Source: CAYTLQ01 sp964438715
Lineage (GTDB): Bacteria > Bacteroidota > Ignavibacteria > Ignavibacteriales > Ignavibacteriaceae
DNA length: 17,251 nt
Direction of reading: 5' to 3'
Assembly: GCA_964438715.1 (NCBI GenBank)
Contig: CAYTLQ010000299.1
Span: 1-17,251 of the forward strand
The notes under the pieces are model-generated. The model made no database searches. It saw only the letters and a list, made by a program, of their open reading frames with translations, and had not been told where the DNA came from. Of this stretch, positions 15,663 through 17,251 are shown in pieces. The stretch's first letter is position 1. Each line of letters starts with the position of its first letter. The position numbers and the translations under genes are program-made.

Positions 15663-16730
15663 ATGATAAAAATCCTCATTACATTTTTAACCCTGATTTT
15701 ACTTAGTGAAATATCCGAAGCACAAGTGAAATGCAAATATTGCGGTAAAGAAATTAGCGGAGGATATATTGAAGCGGAGGGGCAAAAGTTCCATCCTGAA
15801 CACTTTTTGTGTGCAGAATGCAAAAAGGTAATTTCTGACGGATATAATTTCGATAAAAATAAATTTTATCATCCTGAGTGCCTTGCTGAATTGACGGGAC
15901 TACGATGTTCTACATGCCAGAAAGTAATTTCCGGGGGATACATTGAATTCGAAGGAAAAAACTATCATCAGGAATGTTTTAAAGAAAATGTTCAAAAAAA
16001 ATGCACAATTTGCCGTAAGCCAATATCCGGAACATACGAAGTTGATTTATTTGGGAATGAGTTTCATCCTGAACATAGATCCGAATATCCGGAGTGCGAT
16101 GGTTGTAACAGGTTAGCTTGCGACGCACTGACCGGGGGGTATAAAAAATATTCCGATGGACGCTCTGTTTGTAAAATCTGTTACCAGAATGCTGTTCTTG
16201 ATGATGGATTTATTGCCGGATTATTAACCAAGGTAATGAATAAACTCAGCAGTGTGGGACTTGTCATTAATTCATCAAAACTTAGCATACGAGGTGTTGA
16301 TAGAACAGGCTTAAAGAAATTTGCCGGAGCTAATTATTCTGAAGAAATGCGTGGATTTTGTGATACAAGAACGAGTTCCCGATATGTAAACGGAAAACTC
16401 TCCGGAGAATCCACTGAACATACAATATATGTTCTTAATGGAGTTCCGGCGACAAGTGTAGAATCAGTAATTGCACATGAATTAATGCATGTATGGTTAA
16501 TACAGAATACACGCAATGACCATAGTGAAGATTTACGGGAAGGGAGTTGTAATTTTATTTCGTTCCTTTATCTCAGTTCCTTAACAGTTGAAGATGCAAA
16601 AATTCAGATGAAAATTATTGAAAAGAATCCCGACCCTGTTTATGGTGATGGATTTCGCATGGTAAGAGAAAAGTTTGGAAAACGAAGTATTTCGGATTTA
16701 CTGAAATACTTAAAAAATAACAGAAAATAA
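15663..16730 (+). CDS. Secreted LIM-domain protein with DA1-like HExxH metallopeptidase
   Basis: A 355-residue exported protein. Signal peptide about 1-21 (ending ISEAQ). Residues 24-173 carry LIM-type zinc-binding repeats. The first unit has ligands C24, C27, H44, H47 and C50, C53, H70, C73; the second has C82, C85, H102, C105 and C114, C117, H135, H138; a final cluster is C145, C148, C170, C173. The C-terminal half resembles the DA1 peptidase domain: AHELMHVWL supplies H272, E273 and H276, and LREGSC supplies a likely third zinc ligand, E293, in the spacing seen in plant DA1. Eukaryotic DA1 is a LIM-containing, ubiquitin-activated protease; this version lacks ubiquitin-interacting motifs and should act outside the cytoplasm. 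It stands apart from the preceding operon (158-nt gap) with its own candidate promoter. Substrate unknown. Confidence 0.82.
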   Translation: MIKILITFLTLILLSEISEAQVKCKYCGKEISGGYIEAEGQKFHPEHFLCAECKKVISDGYNFDKNKFYHPECLAELTGLRCSTCQKVISGGYIEFEGKNYHQECFKENVQKKCTICRKPISGTYEVDLFGNEFHPEHRSEYPECDGCNRLACDALTGGYKKYSDGRSVCKICYQNAVLDDGFIAGLLTKVMNKLSSVGLVINSSKLSIRGVDRTGLKKFAGANYSEEMRGFCDTRTSSRYVNGKLSGESTEHTIYVLNGVPATSVESVIAHELMHVWLIQNTRNDHSEDLREGSCNFISFLYLSSLTVEDAKIQMKIIEKNPDPVYGDGFRMVREKFGKRSISDLLKYLKNNRK

Positions 16731-16764
16731 AACTGTCACCTGATTACGGCTTATTTTAATTCCT

Positions 16765-17025
16765 TTAAAACCTGAAACCTTTTCTTAGCATTCGATCTTC
16801 ACGAACAGACTGATTCTCAACAGTATTCGGCTTTTTTGGAGATAATCCTGAATCTATAGTCCATGTTGCAGTAGAAAATCGTTTTTCATTTTGGGCTGTT
16901 GTGGCAACCAAAGGAGATCTTCTGGTTTTCTTCCGGAAGTGGTTTAGCATTGACCAGATAAACCAAATAATAAAAAAACTAATAACGCCCGATAGAGCAA
17001 TTGCATAAATAATAGTTAAATTCAT
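16765..17025 (-). CDS. Small single-pass membrane protein, unknown function
   Basis: An 86-residue minus-strand product convergent with the LIM/DA1-like gene, 34 nt apart. An N-terminal hydrophobic stretch (about residues 3-24, IIYAIALSGVISFFIIWFIW) should span the membrane once. It is followed by a basic, polar tail (HFRKKTRR and a Ser/Thr-rich segment to GFRF), placing the tail in the cytoplasm by the positive-inside rule. I chose the ATG at 17025, preceded by AGAAGG with almost no spacer. The frame is open up to 17184 but that extra part reads like non-coding sequence. I do not recognise a family, and its small size leaves real doubt that it is expressed. Confidence 0.45.
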   Translation of the reverse strand: MNLTIIYAIALSGVISFFIIWFIWSMLNHFRKKTRRSPLVATTAQNEKRFSTATWTIDSGLSPKKPNTVENQSVREDRMLRKGFRF

Positions 17026-17143
17026 CCTTCTACCTTGAATGAAACGGTGAGAGTTCAAAAGATAGTTAACAGGTAGTAGATATGCAATAGAGACAGAATA
17101 TTTTTTAAATATCCTTAATTCCGATATAGAGACAAAAGAAGGA

Positions 17144-17165
17144 CTGTTTAAAGGGCAAAAAACAG
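17144..17165. repeat. Inverted repeat containing a GCAAAAAACAG copy
   Basis: CTGTTT (17144-17149) can pair with AAACAG (17160-17165). The right arm is part of GCAAAAAACAG (17155-17165), an 11-bp word that returns twice near the window end. It is upstream of the small membrane protein gene on the minus strand. Confidence 0.35.
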
Positions 17166-17184
17166 AGTAATTTTGAGAAAACAA

Positions 17185-17205
17185 ATTTCACCCAATAGGT
17201 GAAAT
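17185..17205. repeat. 8-bp perfect inverted repeat
   Basis: ATTTCACC (17185-17192) and GGTGAAAT (17198-17205) form a perfect stem with a 5-nt loop. No T-run follows on either strand within a few bases, so it is not a clear terminator; an operator or a small RNA hairpin is possible. It lies between the copies of the GCAAAAAACAG repeat. Confidence 0.45.
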
Positions 17206-17213
17206 GCAATTTT

Positions 17214-17246
17214 AAAGCAAAAAACAGATTTCAAAGCAAAAAACAG
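17214..17246. repeat. Two 14-bp direct repeats at the right edge
   Basis: AAAGCAAAAAACAG occurs at 17214-17227 and again at 17233-17246, a 19-bp period, with an 11-bp part of it also at 17155-17165. The word is low in complexity but the exact repeat, including GC and CAG, is more than a simple A-run. The array may continue beyond the window. Confidence 0.5.
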
Positions 17247-17251
17247 TGAAG

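Noticed and set aside
17026..17184. Longer start for the small minus-strand membrane protein at 17184
   Set aside because: The extra 53 residues show no domain-like pattern and overlap the inverted repeat at 17144-17165. The ATG at 17025 begins right at the membrane segment and follows AGAAGG.
17144..17251. CRISPR-like array at the right edge
   Set aside because: Repeats are 11-14 bp, low in complexity and spaced by about 5 nt or by 51 nt; this is not the repeat-spacer geometry of CRISPR.

Overview
The window looks like a piece of a chromosome from the Ignavibacteria/Chlorobi side of the Bacteroidota. It is AT-rich with tightly packed genes. Two secreted proteins end in type IX secretion (T9SS) type A sorting domains with the YPNPFN core typical of that lineage, and a third ends in a related domain. 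There is a PorV/PorQ-family outer-membrane protein and a TonB-dependent receptor with an N-terminal carboxypeptidase-regulatory domain. Placement comes from reading the proteins, not from a database search.

Layout: (i) 1-107, minus strand, the first 35 codons of an unidentified gene, divergent from the rest. (ii) 298-4826, plus strand, a compact block: a cytoplasmic M20/peptidase T-like metallopeptidase, an exported cyanophycinase-like serine peptidase (S51), a YfcC/DcuC-type inner-membrane carrier overlapping it by 4 nt, and a secreted protein with a T9SS sorting domain. (iii) 4850-4874, a perfect 9-bp inverted repeat between the two blocks (terminator or operator). (iv) 4906-15504, plus strand, a second block: RpiR-type regulator (HTH plus SIS), TonB-dependent receptor, a 920-residue secreted protein with an Fn3-like module and a sorting-like C-terminus, a PorV/PorQ-like protein, a second cyanophycinase-like protein carrying a T9SS sorting domain, and an exported M14 carboxypeptidase. 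Many junctions overlap by 4 nt, which suggests translational coupling. (v) 15663-16730, a secreted protein with LIM-type zinc fingers followed by a DA1-like HExxH metallopeptidase. (vi) 16765-17025, minus strand, a small single-pass membrane protein, then a repeat-bearing tail at the right edge.

Working hypothesis (inference): blocks ii and iv form a compartmentalised system for scavenging a cyanophycin-like polymer or other isoaspartyl/acidic peptide. The T9SS-exported S51 enzyme would cut the polymer at the cell surface, and the TonB receptor would import fragments. The exported S51 and M14 enzymes would process them in the periplasm, YfcC would carry products across the inner membrane, and the M20 enzyme would finish hydrolysis in the cytoplasm. 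The RpiR regulator would control the second block. No cyanophycin synthetase is present, so this would be use of an external polymer. The substrate is not proven by the sequence.
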